Assembly (NCBI GenBank): GCA_944470555.2
Contig: OX104127.1
Coordinates: 56,700,140-56,764,139, forward strand
Reading direction: 5' to 3'
DNA: 64,000 bases
From: Heterobilharzia americana
Taxonomy: Eukaryota; Platyhelminthes; Trematoda; Strigeidida; Schistosomatidae
Below the pieces are notes generated by a model. The model was given only the letters and a program-made list of their open reading frames with translations, had not been told where the DNA came from and ran no database searches. Made by a program: the position numbers and the translations under genes. Positions 1 through 10,449 of the stretch are shown here, one piece after another. The number at the start of each line of letters is the position of its first letter. Within the stretch, counting starts at the first letter, position 1.

Positions 1-570
1 AGACACTTATCTTGTTTGTCCCAAATCTTATTTGTTCAATAGTGCTTGGTGTAAAAGCTGAGTTTTCAGCAGTATGAAGTCGTGACCAATGGAGTCAACG
101 AAGTCGAACATGAGGACAGTTGCTCAACGACGACATTGAATGTAGATCGCACTATGTTATGAATTGACAGAAGTAGGAATTATGGACCACTGGATTCCGA
201 CCCAGTTGCTCAAAAGTCCTCGGTTCGATCTCTGACGACGCGGTGCACTGCTGAGGAGTTCCATGCTAGGATGGAACAGCTGTCCGGTTCTCCCAGGTTT
301 CCAATATTCCCCCAACTGATGTCCTTGACTGTACTGCTAGTCGCCAGGATCAATACAACGTCATGAATATCTGACAGTATCAAGGAATACGCATAGGAAC
401 CCATCTACCAACAGAAGTCGAGCAGTTCGACGCCTTATAGCAAAAGGAAATTACAAGTATCAATAAACAGATATCTGTGCCTTTTTACATGTTTTATCTC
501 TTAACTTCAGTTGAATAACTTAACAACTTTTAATGTCTCCTTGTATTTCTACTATTCACTCCTGTTTTAG
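1..570. other. Upstream SCYL1 intron end with SINE-A copy
   Basis: This is the presumed intron preceding the first visible exon. A decayed SINE-A copy (+) fills about 60-370: the segment with 'gaattgacagaagt', the tRNA-like box B 'ggttcgatctc' near 222, and the 'ctgctgaggagttccatgc' 3' region. The segment at about 360-440 recurs near 39.4 and 53.35 kb. A pyrimidine tract leads to the acceptor at 570. Confidence 0.6.
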
Positions 571-747
571 GCACGTGATGAACAAGGCGGAATTCGTACT
601 AATTCAACTGTATGCTTAGCAAAATTAGCACCACACTTTTCAACACAGACACAACGCGGTCCAATGTTGAGCGCTTTTCTTCGAGCAACTCGTGATCCAT
701 TCCTACCTAATCGTCAAGCAGCAATAACTGCACTAGCGGCTACACAA
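571..747 (+). CDS. SCYL1: SCYL1-like pseudokinase, internal exon 'a' (HEAT-repeat region)
   Basis: This 177-nt exon is phase 0 at both ends. It is bounded by a pyrimidine-rich tract with acceptor AG at 569-570 and by the donor GTAAGA at 748. The 59 codons read ARDEQGGIRTNSTVCLAKLA and continue through RATRDPFLPNRQAAITALAATQ-like sequence. This matches the HEAT-repeat segment after the kinase-like domain of SCYL1, where the vertebrate protein has ARDEQGPIRCNTTVCLGKI (recalled, not searched). SCYL1 is a catalytically inactive kinase-like scaffold that works with COPI coats in Golgi-to-ER traffic. The N-terminal kinase-like domain is not in the window, so more exons must lie upstream. A SCYL3-type relative is less likely because this block fits SCYL1 best. 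Confidence 0.9.
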
Positions 748-1075
748 GTAAGATAAATGTGGAATAATTTGTTTATCCTTTGTTTTACAGACATGTCATA
801 GCTAAACTCCTGAGAGACACTTAACTGTTTTGCAGTTGTCTGACTTTTTTATGATTAGGAGCTGTACCCGTTATTGACCTTTGCCTAGGCTCTATGGAGA
901 TTTGGAGTCATCCAGATGGTGTCATAATCTTCTCACACAAGAGATCTGGATTATTACCTAGTGCAAGAAAGTGCTTGGCATAGCTGAGTTGCGTTTATCA
1001 CTTTTGAATGCCTCTTGTAGAACCATCGTGAGTTGGCTTTTATAATAACCTTTACAGGAGGGATGGGGAGGTCAT

Positions 1076-1180
1076 TCCATCCTATTGAGAAATCCTGGAC
1101 CATGACGAAACAGTTGTCCAGTCCTCCCAGGTTCCCACCAGTCGTCTGTATGATATCAACTCGTGATAATAACAATAGTA
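1076..1180 (+). repeat. SINE-A, truncated 3' part
   Basis: The sequence includes 'gacgaaacagttgtccagtc' followed by the 'ctcccaggtt' block of family A. The tRNA-like head is missing or too diverged to see. Confidence 0.5.
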
Positions 1181-1233
1181 AATCTCTAAAGATATCAAAG
1201 ACAGATAGTCATTCAGTTGCTATATGACGACCC

Positions 1234-1735
1234 CATATGGCAAGTAATTCACAATGGGAAGCTCAGTGATGCATTTGAAGGGAAAACACGAAGGAGTAAG
1301 ACGAGGTTGCCGCCTACCACCACTGATCATCTTCCTGATTGTGGTCGACTAGACTGGATCATGTAACAAACTGTTAGGAGCTGTGAGAAGATGGTCATAC
1401 GCTGCTTGACCGATGAAAAGACCCCAGAAGAAGATTTGGATTTCGCCAACGATGATGATTTATATCTATTGTCTTGTCGCACAAACTTGAAGATCTACAG
1501 GCAAAACGTAACAAGTTGACAGAAGAGACAGGGTAGCCAAGGAAGACACGACTTCAGGTGAACGTAAAGAAGACAGAAGTGATGAAAATATCCAACCACC
1601 ACCACCAACAACAACAAGCTCCAATCACCATTAACGGGAGAAACCTAGAGGAAGTTGTCTCTTTCACCTACACCTACCTAGACAGCATTGTTTCAACTAC
1701 AGGCGGTGGCACAGAATCCTTATTGGATTTGCCAG
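1234..1735 (+). mobile_element. RTE-type LINE fragment, RT palm region
   Basis: Starts within the 'caagtaattcacaatgggaa' block of the reverse transcriptase and runs through the catalytic region (FANDDD, a decayed FADD) to the His/Gln low-complexity tract and the SFTYTYLDS block. In-frame stops and frameshifts make it a dead copy. The 5' and 3' parts are both absent. Confidence 0.75.
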
Positions 1736-2039
1736 TGTAATAACTCAATTGGATGCACTGTTCACACCAAACAGAACATGTTCTTAAACGTAGATATCAT
1801 CCATAGCATTAGTTCCTGGGTAGTTATGTGGAGTAGTAGTACAGGCTCAATACTGTCAGTTATTTTTGTCGTTAATTTTCGATACTACTGATATTTTGTT
1901 TTAGTAGATGAAGTATTAATGTTGTTTTTTTCTTCAATTGATGATACAGTTCCGTGTCCATTATTTTGGTTATAACTAACAAATCAGTAATATTCATTTT
2001 AAATGACAAAAACAAAGTATTTGTTCAATTTTCATGAAC

Positions 2040-2290
2040 TGATAGATATAGGTAGGAAATATGGATCATTGAATCCCAAGTAAGGGGCTTAATGGTAATA
2101 TAGTGATCGTGAGACCTGAAGGACCTGAGTCCGGTACCTAACGGGGGAGGGGGTTTATGAACGTCCACTGCTGTGGAGTCCTATGCTAAAACAAAAAAAT
2201 TCTCCAGTCCTCCTGGGGTTTCTTATATTTCTTCCATTGATTTCAGTCTATGGTGAAGTCTAACCTGAAAGTACTTGTTTGTATTTATTA
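2040..2290 (+). repeat. SINE-A, degenerate
   Basis: Recognisable by 'ggaaatatggatcattgaat', a diverged tRNA-like region around 2085-2140, and the 'gtggagtcctatgct' and 'gtcctcctgg' blocks of the 3' part. Confidence 0.55.
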
Positions 2291-2339
2291 CTATGAAGTA
2301 TAATGCCTACCATTAGTGTAAGTTAAGCTTGTTCCGTGT

Positions 2340-4267
2340 TTTCATTTTTTATATTTTGTTTGTGCTTTGAAGTTTCTTTAGCGGTTAGATTTGTTTTACG
2401 GGGTAGGGTTGCTAGCCCTATACCCAACCTTCCCTCTTTACCCGGGCTTAGGACCTGACGACATTGTATCAAATAACCAGGTTGCTATCAGGGAAGAGAC
2501 CAACACAGATGAAACCAATAAAAGATGAAGAAGGAAATTTAATTACAAAAGAAGAGAAACAGAGGAAACGATGGGCCGACCACTTCAAGAAGCTCTTGAA
2601 TCGACCACCACCTGCACTTCGTCCAGAAATATCACCTGCAGCCGCTGAATTACAAGTGAGCATAAATCCTCCAACGAAAATGGAAGTCCTGAACGCCATA
2701 AAGCTACTGAAATGTGGGAAAGCAGCAGGACCAGATGGGATACCGCCAGAATCACTGAGAACAGATGCAGAGACAACAGCGGACATGCTCACACCACATC
2801 ACTATTGCAGAAGGTGTGGAAGGAAGAGAAGGTACCTGACGATTGGAAGAAGGGTTACCTTGTCAAACTGCCGAAGAAGGGTGACCTCAGTGCTTGCAAG
2901 AACTGGCGCGGAATCACTCTCCTGTCCACCCCAAGCGGGAAAAATATTAAGTTGCATCATCCTGGAGAGGCTAAGGGATGCACTGGATTCAAAAGTATGA
3001 CGGGAACAGGCAGGCAGGCTTCAGGAAGTACAAATCATGTGCCGACCAAATTGCAACGCTACGCATCATCATAGAACAGAGTATAGAATGACAATCAGCT
3101 CTCTACCTGAACTTCATCGACTTTGGGAAGGCCTTTGACAGCGTCGACCGAGAGGTAATTTGGAAACTGCTTCACTACTACGGAGTACCGCAAACCTTTA
3201 TCACTCTCATTCAACAACTATATGAAGATGCCACATGCCAAGTAATTCACAATGGGAAGTTCAGTGATGCTTTTGCAGTGAAGTGAAGACAGGAGTGAAA
3301 CAAGGTTGCCTACTATCACCCATGATATTCCTTATTGTGGTGGACTGGATCATGCAGCAAACAGTGGGGAGCGAGAAGAGGGGGATACGCTGGACGACGG
3401 AAAAGAACCTAGAAGACTTGGATTTCGCCGATGACTTGTGCCTAATTTCACATAAACTTGAAGATCTGCAGGCAAAAACTAACAAGTTGATAGAAGAGGC
3501 AGCGAAGACGGGACTTCAGGTGAATATAGAGAAGACAGAAGTGATGAAGATACCGCACCACCACCACCAACAACAACAACAAACTCCAATCACCGTCAAC
3601 GGGAGAAACTTAAAGGAAGTAACCTCCTTCACTTATCTAGGAAGCACTGTTTCAACTACAGGCGGGACGGACGAGGACGTCAAAGTCAGAATGGGAAAAG
3701 CAAGACAGGCGTTCATTAGCCTGAAACCAGTGTGGAGATCTTCTGCACTCCACTCAGCATGCGGAACAAGATACGGATATTCAACACCAATTCAGTCAAG
3801 TCAGTGCTTCTGTGTGGTGGATGAGAGACTTGGCGCGTCACGAAAGGGATTTCCAATAAACTACAGACATTCATCAACAACTGCTTACGCTGGCTCGCTA
3901 CTGAAGATCAGATGGCCAGAAATAATAAGCAACAAGGAACTGTGGTTGGCGACGAACCAACCAAGAATCTATCACGCAACAAATATGCAGGAAGAAGTGG
4001 AGATAGATTGGCCATGCACTGAGAAGGCCGACTGAGGACATCATGAGTCAGGCCAGTTGCTCGAGTGGAATCCCCATGGGAAGCGACGAGTTGGCCGTCC
4101 TAGATGAGGGTGACATGGAGGAGCTCATGCGAGGAGGAAATGAGAGCTTCTGGGCTGTCGTGGAACCAGGTTCAAAAGATCTCAGAGAACAGAGGTCACT
4201 GGAGACGTGCTACTGAAGCCCTATGTTCCACTAGGAACCCAAGGGACTAATAAAGTAAAAAAAATAA
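2340..4267 (+). mobile_element. RTE-type LINE with inverted 5' end, flanked by 15-bp target duplication
   Basis: Bases 2345-2455 are the reverse complement of the 5' UTR seen at about 34900-35020. They are joined directly to a sense segment starting 'gacctgacgacattgtatca', inside the RT ORF. The sense part carries GKAAGPDGIPPE (RT fingers), FIDFGKAFDSV (first catalytic Asp, about 3115), FADDLCL (about 3425), a His/Gln tract, and the 3' terminal blocks ending in 'aacccaagggactaataaag'. Several frameshifts break the ORF. The 15-mer 'aagcttgttccgtgt' occurs at 2325-2339 and again at 4268-4282, so it is the target-site duplication. The 5' inversion is the pattern expected of twin priming. Confidence 0.9.
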
Positions 4268-4754
4268 AAGCTTGTTCCGTGTAGCAGATGTTCTGTTTGA
4301 GAACAAAGGTGAGAAGTTGAAATTGAATCGGTGTCATTTCCCAGATATGTTTGTAGAGGTAAGAATGTAGGTCATCAATAACTTATTTCAATTTATACTT
4401 TCTTGGTGTACACAATAATTAACTAGTTTCTACTCACCTTTGATTTCAAGCTACTTTAGAGATTTGTAGGAGTTGGTAGATTTCAAGGTTAAGAAATATG
4501 CACCAGTTGGGTGTAACTCAGTAACTGCAAGGTAATGTGGTCTGATGGTCGTCAAACCACCCTAGTAAGGAGTGGAGGTTACGCACTGTTGATGACTCTC
4601 AGGATAGGACGAACAAAACTAGGGTGGATTATATTCTAGATGGTATGAGTCAGTTAGTACGATGTACTGGACCTAAGTTTCGTGCTTTCTGACACTCGTC
4701 AGCAAGGCGTATCTGTAATTCATGAGGTAATCATGAGATTTGTGGACGGCGACA

Positions 4755-5010
4755 CCATGTTTAAAGGTGAGGACAGATACTCAGCGATAACATTGAATGA
4801 AGGTTGAGCTACATCTTGAATTGACAGAAGTGAAAGAATGTAGATCATTGTATTTTAACCATGAGGGTCAATGATAACATGCTGGTCGTGAAAACTGAAT
4901 CTGCGTTGTTTGATCCCTGGCGATCGGGGTTATGGGTAAATACTGTTCCGGAGACCCTCACTAGGAGGAAGCAACTGTACAGTGAATGCTCTCAAGTTTC
5001 TAATGCTTAT
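4755..5010 (+). repeat. SINE-A, degenerate
   Basis: A family A head region is visible ('gaggacagatactcagcg', 'ttgacagaagtg'), followed by a tRNA-like segment with 'gtttgatccctgg' near 4909 as decayed box B. A short SINE-C fragment lies just upstream at about 4675-4740. Confidence 0.5.
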
Positions 5011-5039
5011 CTTTGAAAGTGATCAAGACGCATACATTA

Positions 5040-5285
5040 CTCACAGTCAGGCAATGCTTACGTGGATGTTAGTTGATTGGAGGCAACCGGCAAGAAGACC
5101 TGCGTGACCTGGGTTTCGTTCTTTTTGGCACTCGTCAGCAAGGTGTATCTGCAACCCCTACGGAACTGATGTCCCACCTGAGATTCGAACCCCCGTCACC
5201 CAGTGTTGTAGTCGACGACTTCCCCACTGAGCTATTCGGGCCACGAATGACCTCCTGTATTAATTGGTCACGGGAGTGCAACCAA
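5040..5285 (-). repeat. SINE-C, copy 1 of a directly repeated pair
   Basis: On the minus strand the right end folds into a tRNA-like head: box A-like 'tagctcagtggg' and box B-like 'gggttcgaatctc' (seen reversed at about 5178-5232). The body contains the 'cactcgtcagcaaggtgtat' block. The neighbouring copy is in the same orientation. Confidence 0.6.
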
Positions 5286-5590
5286 TTTCATGTTGTCTAG
5301 TCCTGAGTGCAGACCGAATTCTATCGATCATATTTACAATGTGGCAACCAAGTTAGGAAGCTCAGCAGTCGTGGTGCACATTAGTAGATGCTAGTTGGTT
5401 GGAGGTAATCGGCAGGAAGCCCTGCTCGACCTAGGTTTTGTGCTTTTTGGCACTCGTCAACAAGGCGTATCTGCAACCTCGATGGAACTGATGTCCCACC
5501 TGAGATTCGAATCCGCGTCACCCAGTCTTGTAGTCAGCGACTTTACCACTAAGCTATTCGGTCTGCACTGAGGACTAGACAACATGATAT
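5286..5590 (-). repeat. SINE-C, copy 2
   Basis: This is the longer copy. It starts with 'aatttcatgttgtctagtcc', then the 'gtggcaaccaagttaggaag' block, the 'cactcgtcaacaaggcgtat' block, and the reversed tRNA-like head 'gagattcgaatccgcgtcac' with 'ctattcgg'. The minus strand has a good internal pol III A/B box pair. Confidence 0.65.
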
Positions 5591-5739
5591 TGGCTGCTCT
5601 CCCTTAATGTTTTATTATCATGAATCTTTTGTTTGAGTGTAGACGGGCAAATTATCGCTTACTTGTATTTCTTAATTATAAAGAAACAAACCAGTCACCA
5701 ATAATAACTCGTACCTATTGATCAGGTACGCTTACCCGA

Positions 5740-6800
5740 CGTCTAACCCTAACTCTACTTCTCGACCTGAAGGTGACATTTGACTTCATCGATCGAGAAG
5801 TCTTATGGCAGTATCTGTCATTGAGACAGGGCTATCAAGTAAGTATATCACCCTATTGAAAGCTCTTTACTCGAGAACACCTGTAGGCGTGTTAGAGCCT
5901 ATGGTTAGATGTCCGATAAGTAGTGTCTGTAAAGGATGGTGGACCTGAAATACTCAGATGATATAATCCTCTTAGGCGAAGACGCTGACAATTTGAAAAT
6001 GTCTCTGATGCGTTTCTCGCCATTACAAGTGCAAAGTGTTGCTGTAGAACTGATCTTCGACAGCATCCCGACTAACAATAGGCAATGAAGTGGTTGAACG
6101 CGTTGAACACTTTACTTACCTGGGAAGTGGGATCAGACCTAGTGTGTTGGTCAGTGGTCGACGAAATCTCTGCACAGATACAAAATGCTCGATTAGCTTT
6201 CGTTAACTATCTGGGGTGTTGTCGCGATATCGAATTATCGAGTGAACTGTGCTACACTCTGCTCTGTTCTACTGTGTAACTATGAAACATCACTACTGAA
6301 GGTAGAAAATTTCATGTGTTTGACCACTGTCTTCTTCTTAGCATATAGACTGTGTTTCATTGTGTCACCACGTGAATAACATAGGAATGAGGTGTAGAGT
6401 ATTAGGCAGTTGATGCTGTTGTGAACCTGGTTGGACATGTGTTACGTATGCCTTGCCAACATCTGCCTCGCCGAACAATGTTCACCCTGGAAAAAGGGTT
6501 GGGGTGACCAGACTAAAACATGATATCAATGTATGAAGTCGTTGACTGTTGGTTCGAATCATGTAAGGTAATGCAGACTAGGTGGTTGGATTCCAGGAGG
6601 GGATAACAATAGAAACCAGTGGTTGAAGACTGACTCTAGGTGATGACATGGCTGCCAACCGATGTCGACGTATTCACACATTTTTTCCTCACTTCTTCGT
6701 CTTCCATTTTATTGTCTTTTTACTTGATGTTCTGATATGAGATGTGACAACTTGGACGGTGATGCAGTAATGCCTGGTTCTATGTCGTTGAACTGATAAC
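5740..6800 (+). mobile_element. LINE family 2, decayed RT C-terminal half and 3' UTR
   Basis: Translated pieces include a first-Asp region (FDFIDREVLWQ) and YSDDIILLGEDAD, a Y-x-DD RT motif. Next comes a thumb-like stretch, then a 3' part with 'gttggacatgtgttacgtat' (HVLRMP-type) and 'ggttggggtgaccagactaa'. The RT family is different from the RTE-type copies. Frameshifts occur throughout. The tail to about 6800 matches, in reverse, the sequence at 32.1-32.3 and 59.05-59.2 kb. Confidence 0.7.
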
Positions 6801-7037
6801 ACTTTAGTGTTTGCACTGATGTCTGTTTTGTTTTACTCTGACACAGCTGATTCCTGGTATATAAGGAGTGAGAATGTCTGCAGTCGACTACGCTACTTAT
6901 CTTCACTAAATAATATCTAAGCATTCAACTTATTTACAATTTTGTCAATCACATATTTGGTTTGTTCAAGTTTAATTTAGTCCATATTATTCAATGAATT
7001 ATTAGATTAGTCTTGTTTCTCCGTCTTTTTTTTGAAG

Positions 7038-7169
7038 GAATATTATACAAATGATCTTTTGGCGGGGAAACTTCTACCTTGTCTATCATTTCTTACAACT
7101 GATCCAGAGAAATCAATACGTGATGATACATTTCGTGCTATACATGGAATATTGGACCGATTAGAACAT
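7038..7169 (+). CDS. SCYL1: SCYL1-like pseudokinase, internal exon 'b' (HEAT repeat)
   Basis: This 132-nt exon (44 codons, phase 0 to 0) follows a T-rich tract ending in AG at 7036-7037 and precedes donor GTAAGTTC at 7170. The translation runs EYYTNDLLAGKLLPCLSFLT and then TDPEKSIRDDTFRAIHGILD, ending RLEH. It continues exon 'a' directly: vertebrate SCYL1 has the [24 protein letters not shown] type of helix pair here. The DPEKS-R motif is the diagnostic part. A decayed antisense LINE begins only about 40 bp past the donor. Confidence 0.9.
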
Positions 7170-7207
7170 GTAAGTTCTTCTTCTGTACAAAATATGTATT
7201 ATATATG

Positions 7208-7890
7208 TATATATTATTCGTCCCTTGGGTTCCTATTGGAACATAGGGCTTCAGTAGCACGTCTCCAGTGCACTGTGTTCTCTGCAGTCTTTTGAACCTG
7301 GCTCCACGACAGCCCGCAAGCTCTCATTTCTTCCTCACACCATCTCCTCCATATCACCCTCGCCGCGGACACCCAACTCATCGTTTCCCATTTGGGTTCC
7401 ACTCGAGGGCCTGGCCTGGTGCGTGATGCCGCTAATTGGCCTTCTCAGTAACAATATCGGAGTAGATTATTGACTCTCCAGTTGACAGTTTAGAGAGTCG
7501 ACTTCCATTCCATCTGCACGTTGCTAGCAGATTCCTAGCACTTCGATTCTATATGTTCTCATCTCCTTTGCAATCGGGCCAACCTTGCTAGGTTCAAACA
7601 TAGTATGGATATTCCATGTCCCCATATTTACTTTCTCTTTCATCGAGAGAAGAGAAGACGCATCGGCCAACTGGTTTCCCGAAGGCTTTCACCAACTGGC
7701 GTTATTTCGTCTCTCTAATTCCAGTGAGGAATAAGTTTGTTTTACTTTTTCATATTTTGTTTGTGCTTTGAAGTTTTTGTTGCGGTTGGATTGGTTTTCC
7801 GGGGTAGGGTTGTTAACCCTATGCCTAACCCTCCCTCTTTACCCGGGCTTAGGATCGGCTAGTAACTAGTGAACTAGTTAACCAGGTGAG
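7208..7890 (-). mobile_element. RTE-type LINE reduced to its two ends (internal deletion), antisense in SCYL1
   Basis: On the minus strand, bases 7890 to about 7755 are the 5' UTR ('aaagagggagggttaggcat' type), followed by the start of the endonuclease ORF (GTWNI, MFEPSKV-like) down to about 7455. There the sequence jumps to the last ~240 bp of the element, with 'gaacccaagggacgaataat' as the 3' end. All of the RT and most of the endonuclease are missing. A non-autonomous derivative formed by internal deletion is the simplest reading. Confidence 0.8.
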
Positions 7891-8039
7891 GTTATATATA
7901 TATCGGAAGAAAAACGCTGATTCGATGAAGATAATTGCTATTTAGGGAATGTGAACAACAGCTGTACCTTTATGTCTTGAAAACAAACAAGTTTATTAAT
8001 ACCTAGTAAATCCTTTGTAGTCAATTACTATGCTATAAT

Positions 8040-8150
8040 TCACTTGGTGACAAGTATTGGAATTCAGGATACACGTTTTGTCCTACTTAGGAGTCATTAG
8101 CTGAATGTATTTGCCCCCTACTGAGTGGTAGTGTTCTCACTAAGGTATGA
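8040..8150 (-). repeat. SINE-B fragment
   Basis: Contains 'attcaggatacacgttttgt' and 'ggagtcattagctgaatgta', the body blocks of family B. The tRNA-like head is not clear. Confidence 0.5.
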
Positions 8151-8623
8151 GAAGTTGTGTAGTATCGATAAATAATTACTGGAATAGAGAAAATTGTCTG
8201 TAAAAACAGAAGAGAATGATGTAATGATACATTAGTAGACAGGAGGTAGGCTAAATCAACGTAGTGGATCAGTTCAATTTGTCATACTTCACTGTAGCAT
8301 ATAACGAACCAAGTGGATAGAAAAGGTACCTAATATCGAAGTAGACGATTGCATATTAGAGGAAAGAGAATATGTAAAGGAAAGTTTGAAAGACGTTGAA
8401 GAGTGAATACATTCGCCCTCCTACGAAGAGTCCGAAACCATTGATTCTTGTTGTCTAAGAAACCCCCCTAGTCTACACTGTTGCCAAGTCTTAGTTAGGT
8501 TACTCTTCACCCTCTTCTAATGTAATCTAGCTTTATCTAGCATTTCACGTTGAGGTAGGCAGTGACTTCACATGCATAGCGCTTATCTATACCACCTTAG
8601 TCGATCCATTACTATTGTAACGA

Positions 8624-9626
8624 CCAGTTGTTGATTAGTTTTCATGTAGTCTGTAGATAGGTATGTGGTTGCAGGGGATGTGCAGAGCACAGTATGAGTT
8701 TGGTGGATGGCCACGAGAATCTGGTAAAGAAAAGAAGGGTGAGCCAATGACTCAGCAAGTACACAGGATGTACTTACGTTTAATGACAAAAGATAAGTGA
8801 CAAAGAGTAGAGCTGGACAACGAAGAGGTGAGGCGAAACTCTAAGGTGAATGAGTAACATTTCGAATGCGCTACATTACTCTCCCTTCTTTTTGTAGGCA
8901 CTGTCATCAGTGCCTGGTTATACATGAGTGAATTGTAGGCTAGGTATGGTGTGTAAAACTGATGTGAGTTACATTCGAATAGATGGCTGCTGTTGAGTGA
9001 ACCGGATCCCACCTCCGACACTAAGATGTAACGATCAGTTGTTGATTAGTTTTCATCTAGCCTGTAGATAGGTATGTGGTTGCAGGGGATGTGCAGAGCA
9101 CAGTATGAGTTTGCTGGATGGCCACGAGAATCTGGTAAAGAAAAGAAGGGTGAGCCAATGACTCAGCAAGTACACAGGATGTACTTACATTTAATGACAA
9201 AAGATAAGTGACAAAGAGTAGAGCTGGACAACGAAGAGGTGAGGCGAAACTTCAAGGTGAATGAGTAACATTTCGAATGCACTACATTACTCTCCCTTCT
9301 TTGTAGGCACTGTCATCAGTTCCTGGTTATACATGAGTGAATTGTAGGCTAGGTATAGTGTGTAAGACTGGTGTGAGTTACATTCGAATAGATGGCTGCT
9401 GTTGAGTGAACCGGATCCCACCTCCGACACTAGGATGTAACACCCAGTTGTTGATTAGTTTTCATCTAGCCTGTAGATAGGTATGTGGTTGCAGGGGATG
9501 TGCAGAGCACAGTATGAGTTTGATGGGTGGCCACGAGAATCTGAAGAAGAAAAGAAGGGTGAGTCAATGACTCAGCAAGTACGCAGGATGTACTTACATT
9601 TCGAATGCGCGCTACACTATTATTAC
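8624..9626. repeat. 410-bp tandem repeat, about 2.4 copies
   Basis: Unit starts ('cagttgttgattagttttca') recur at 8625, 9036 and 9445, so the spacing is 411 and then 409 bp. The first two copies are close to identical, with a few substitutions and a short indel. The third stops at about 9600 and resumes at 'tcgaatgcgcgctac', so it has an internal deletion. Each unit has blocks such as 'gcaggggatgtgcagagcac' and 'gaaccggatcccacctccga'. No coding potential was recognised. Confidence 0.92.
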
Positions 9627-9776
9627 AACGATGATCACAGTTTTTTAGACTAAACCTGATAGACTCCTATCGGTTTTATTGTCATCACTCTCTTATTTAA
9701 TTACATTTACTATCAAATGTTATGTATAATCGTTTGTTTATTTGTTCATATTTTATTACTTATTCCTTTAATAAAG

Positions 9777-10095
9777 GCAAGTGAAAATCATACAATTCAT
9801 CAATCATCTGATAATCAAACAATAGATGGTAATGATATTTCAAATTCTTCACATCATAATAAAACTGGGACAATTACAGCTAGTGGATTAACTCAATGGG
9901 CTTTATCTGCTTTATCTTTTTCTACTCGTCTCTTACCATCTTCATCAATAACAGTAGAAACAATAAAAACTGGCTGTGATAAACAAGTTTCTTCAATTTC
10001 CACTTCCTCCTCCTCCTCCTCATCATCATCATCACAAATGAATAAAACATTGAAGGTTCTAGAGAAAGATGATAAAACATCATGTATGAAAGATA
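9777..10095 (+). CDS. SCYL1: SCYL1-like pseudokinase, exon 'c' (low-complexity linker with WAL-SAL-RLLPS block)
   Basis: The acceptor AG is at 9775-9776 and the donor GTAAGT starts at 10096. The exon has 319 nt and leaves phase 1. It encodes an Asn/Ser/His-rich stretch, then TASGLTQWALSALSFSTRLL, which aligns with the tryptophan-containing block following the HEAT repeats of SCYL1 (vertebrate form has WAGWAVTGVSSLTSKLIR, recalled). After that comes a poly-Ser run of 11 residues, encoded by TCC then TCA codons at about 10006-10036, and a Lys/Asp-rich end. The poly-Ser run is a coding microsatellite and probably varies in length between isolates. A truncated SINE starts about 35 bp past the donor. 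Confidence 0.82.
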
Positions 10096-10130
10096 GTAAG
10101 TTCATAATCTGTGAAATGAGTTATTTTGTT

Positions 10131-10250
10131 TACTGCTGAGGAGTCCCATACTAGGACGAAACAGCTGTCCAGTGCTCCCAGGTTTCCTTTGTTCCTCCAA
10201 CTGATGTCAGTCTTCGATGAATAACAACTTGAAATATTACTATTAGTTGT
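10131..10250 (+). repeat. SINE-A 3' half
   Basis: Begins abruptly at 'ctgctgaggagtcccatact' and ends near 'aataacaacttgaaatatta'. The tRNA-like head is missing. It lies about 35 bp into the intron, next to the exon 'c' donor. Confidence 0.7.
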
Positions 10251-10449
10251 ATAGTATCCATGGGATTTAACGTTCTGATATGTTTTCAACGATTTCATTC
10301 TCATCAAGTATAAGGAAATTGATAGTTAAAAAAAAAGCGGTCCAAGATAGAAAAGTATATATCTTAATGTTTAAACATGTTGAAGTAGTCAAAGGATTCA
10401 AATAAACAAACAAAAAAAAAGAGTAACTATGATATTGTCATTATGAAGA

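Larger units (their letters stand above)
748..7037 (+). other. SCYL1 intron between exons 'a' and 'b' (6.3 kb), repeat-filled
   Basis: This is a GT-AG intron about 6.29 kb long. It holds a SINE-A fragment, two LINE fragments of the RTE-type, one with an inverted 5' end, two further SINE-A copies, a pair of SINE-C copies and a decayed LINE family-2 element. The stretches 748-1075, 1740-2040 and 4283-4750 contain no recognised repeat except an exon-like fragment at about 4271-4357. Confidence 0.85.
7170..9776 (+). other. SCYL1 intron between exons 'b' and 'c' (2.6 kb)
   Basis: This is a GT-AG intron. It contains an antisense LINE reduced to its two ends (7208-7890), a SINE-B fragment near 8040-8150, and a 410-bp tandem repeat (8624-9626). 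Nothing was recognised at 8151-8600. Confidence 0.85.

Noticed and set aside
8624..9626. CRISPR-like array
   Set aside because: Units are 410 bp and contiguous, with no short repeats or spacers, and the DNA is eukaryotic.
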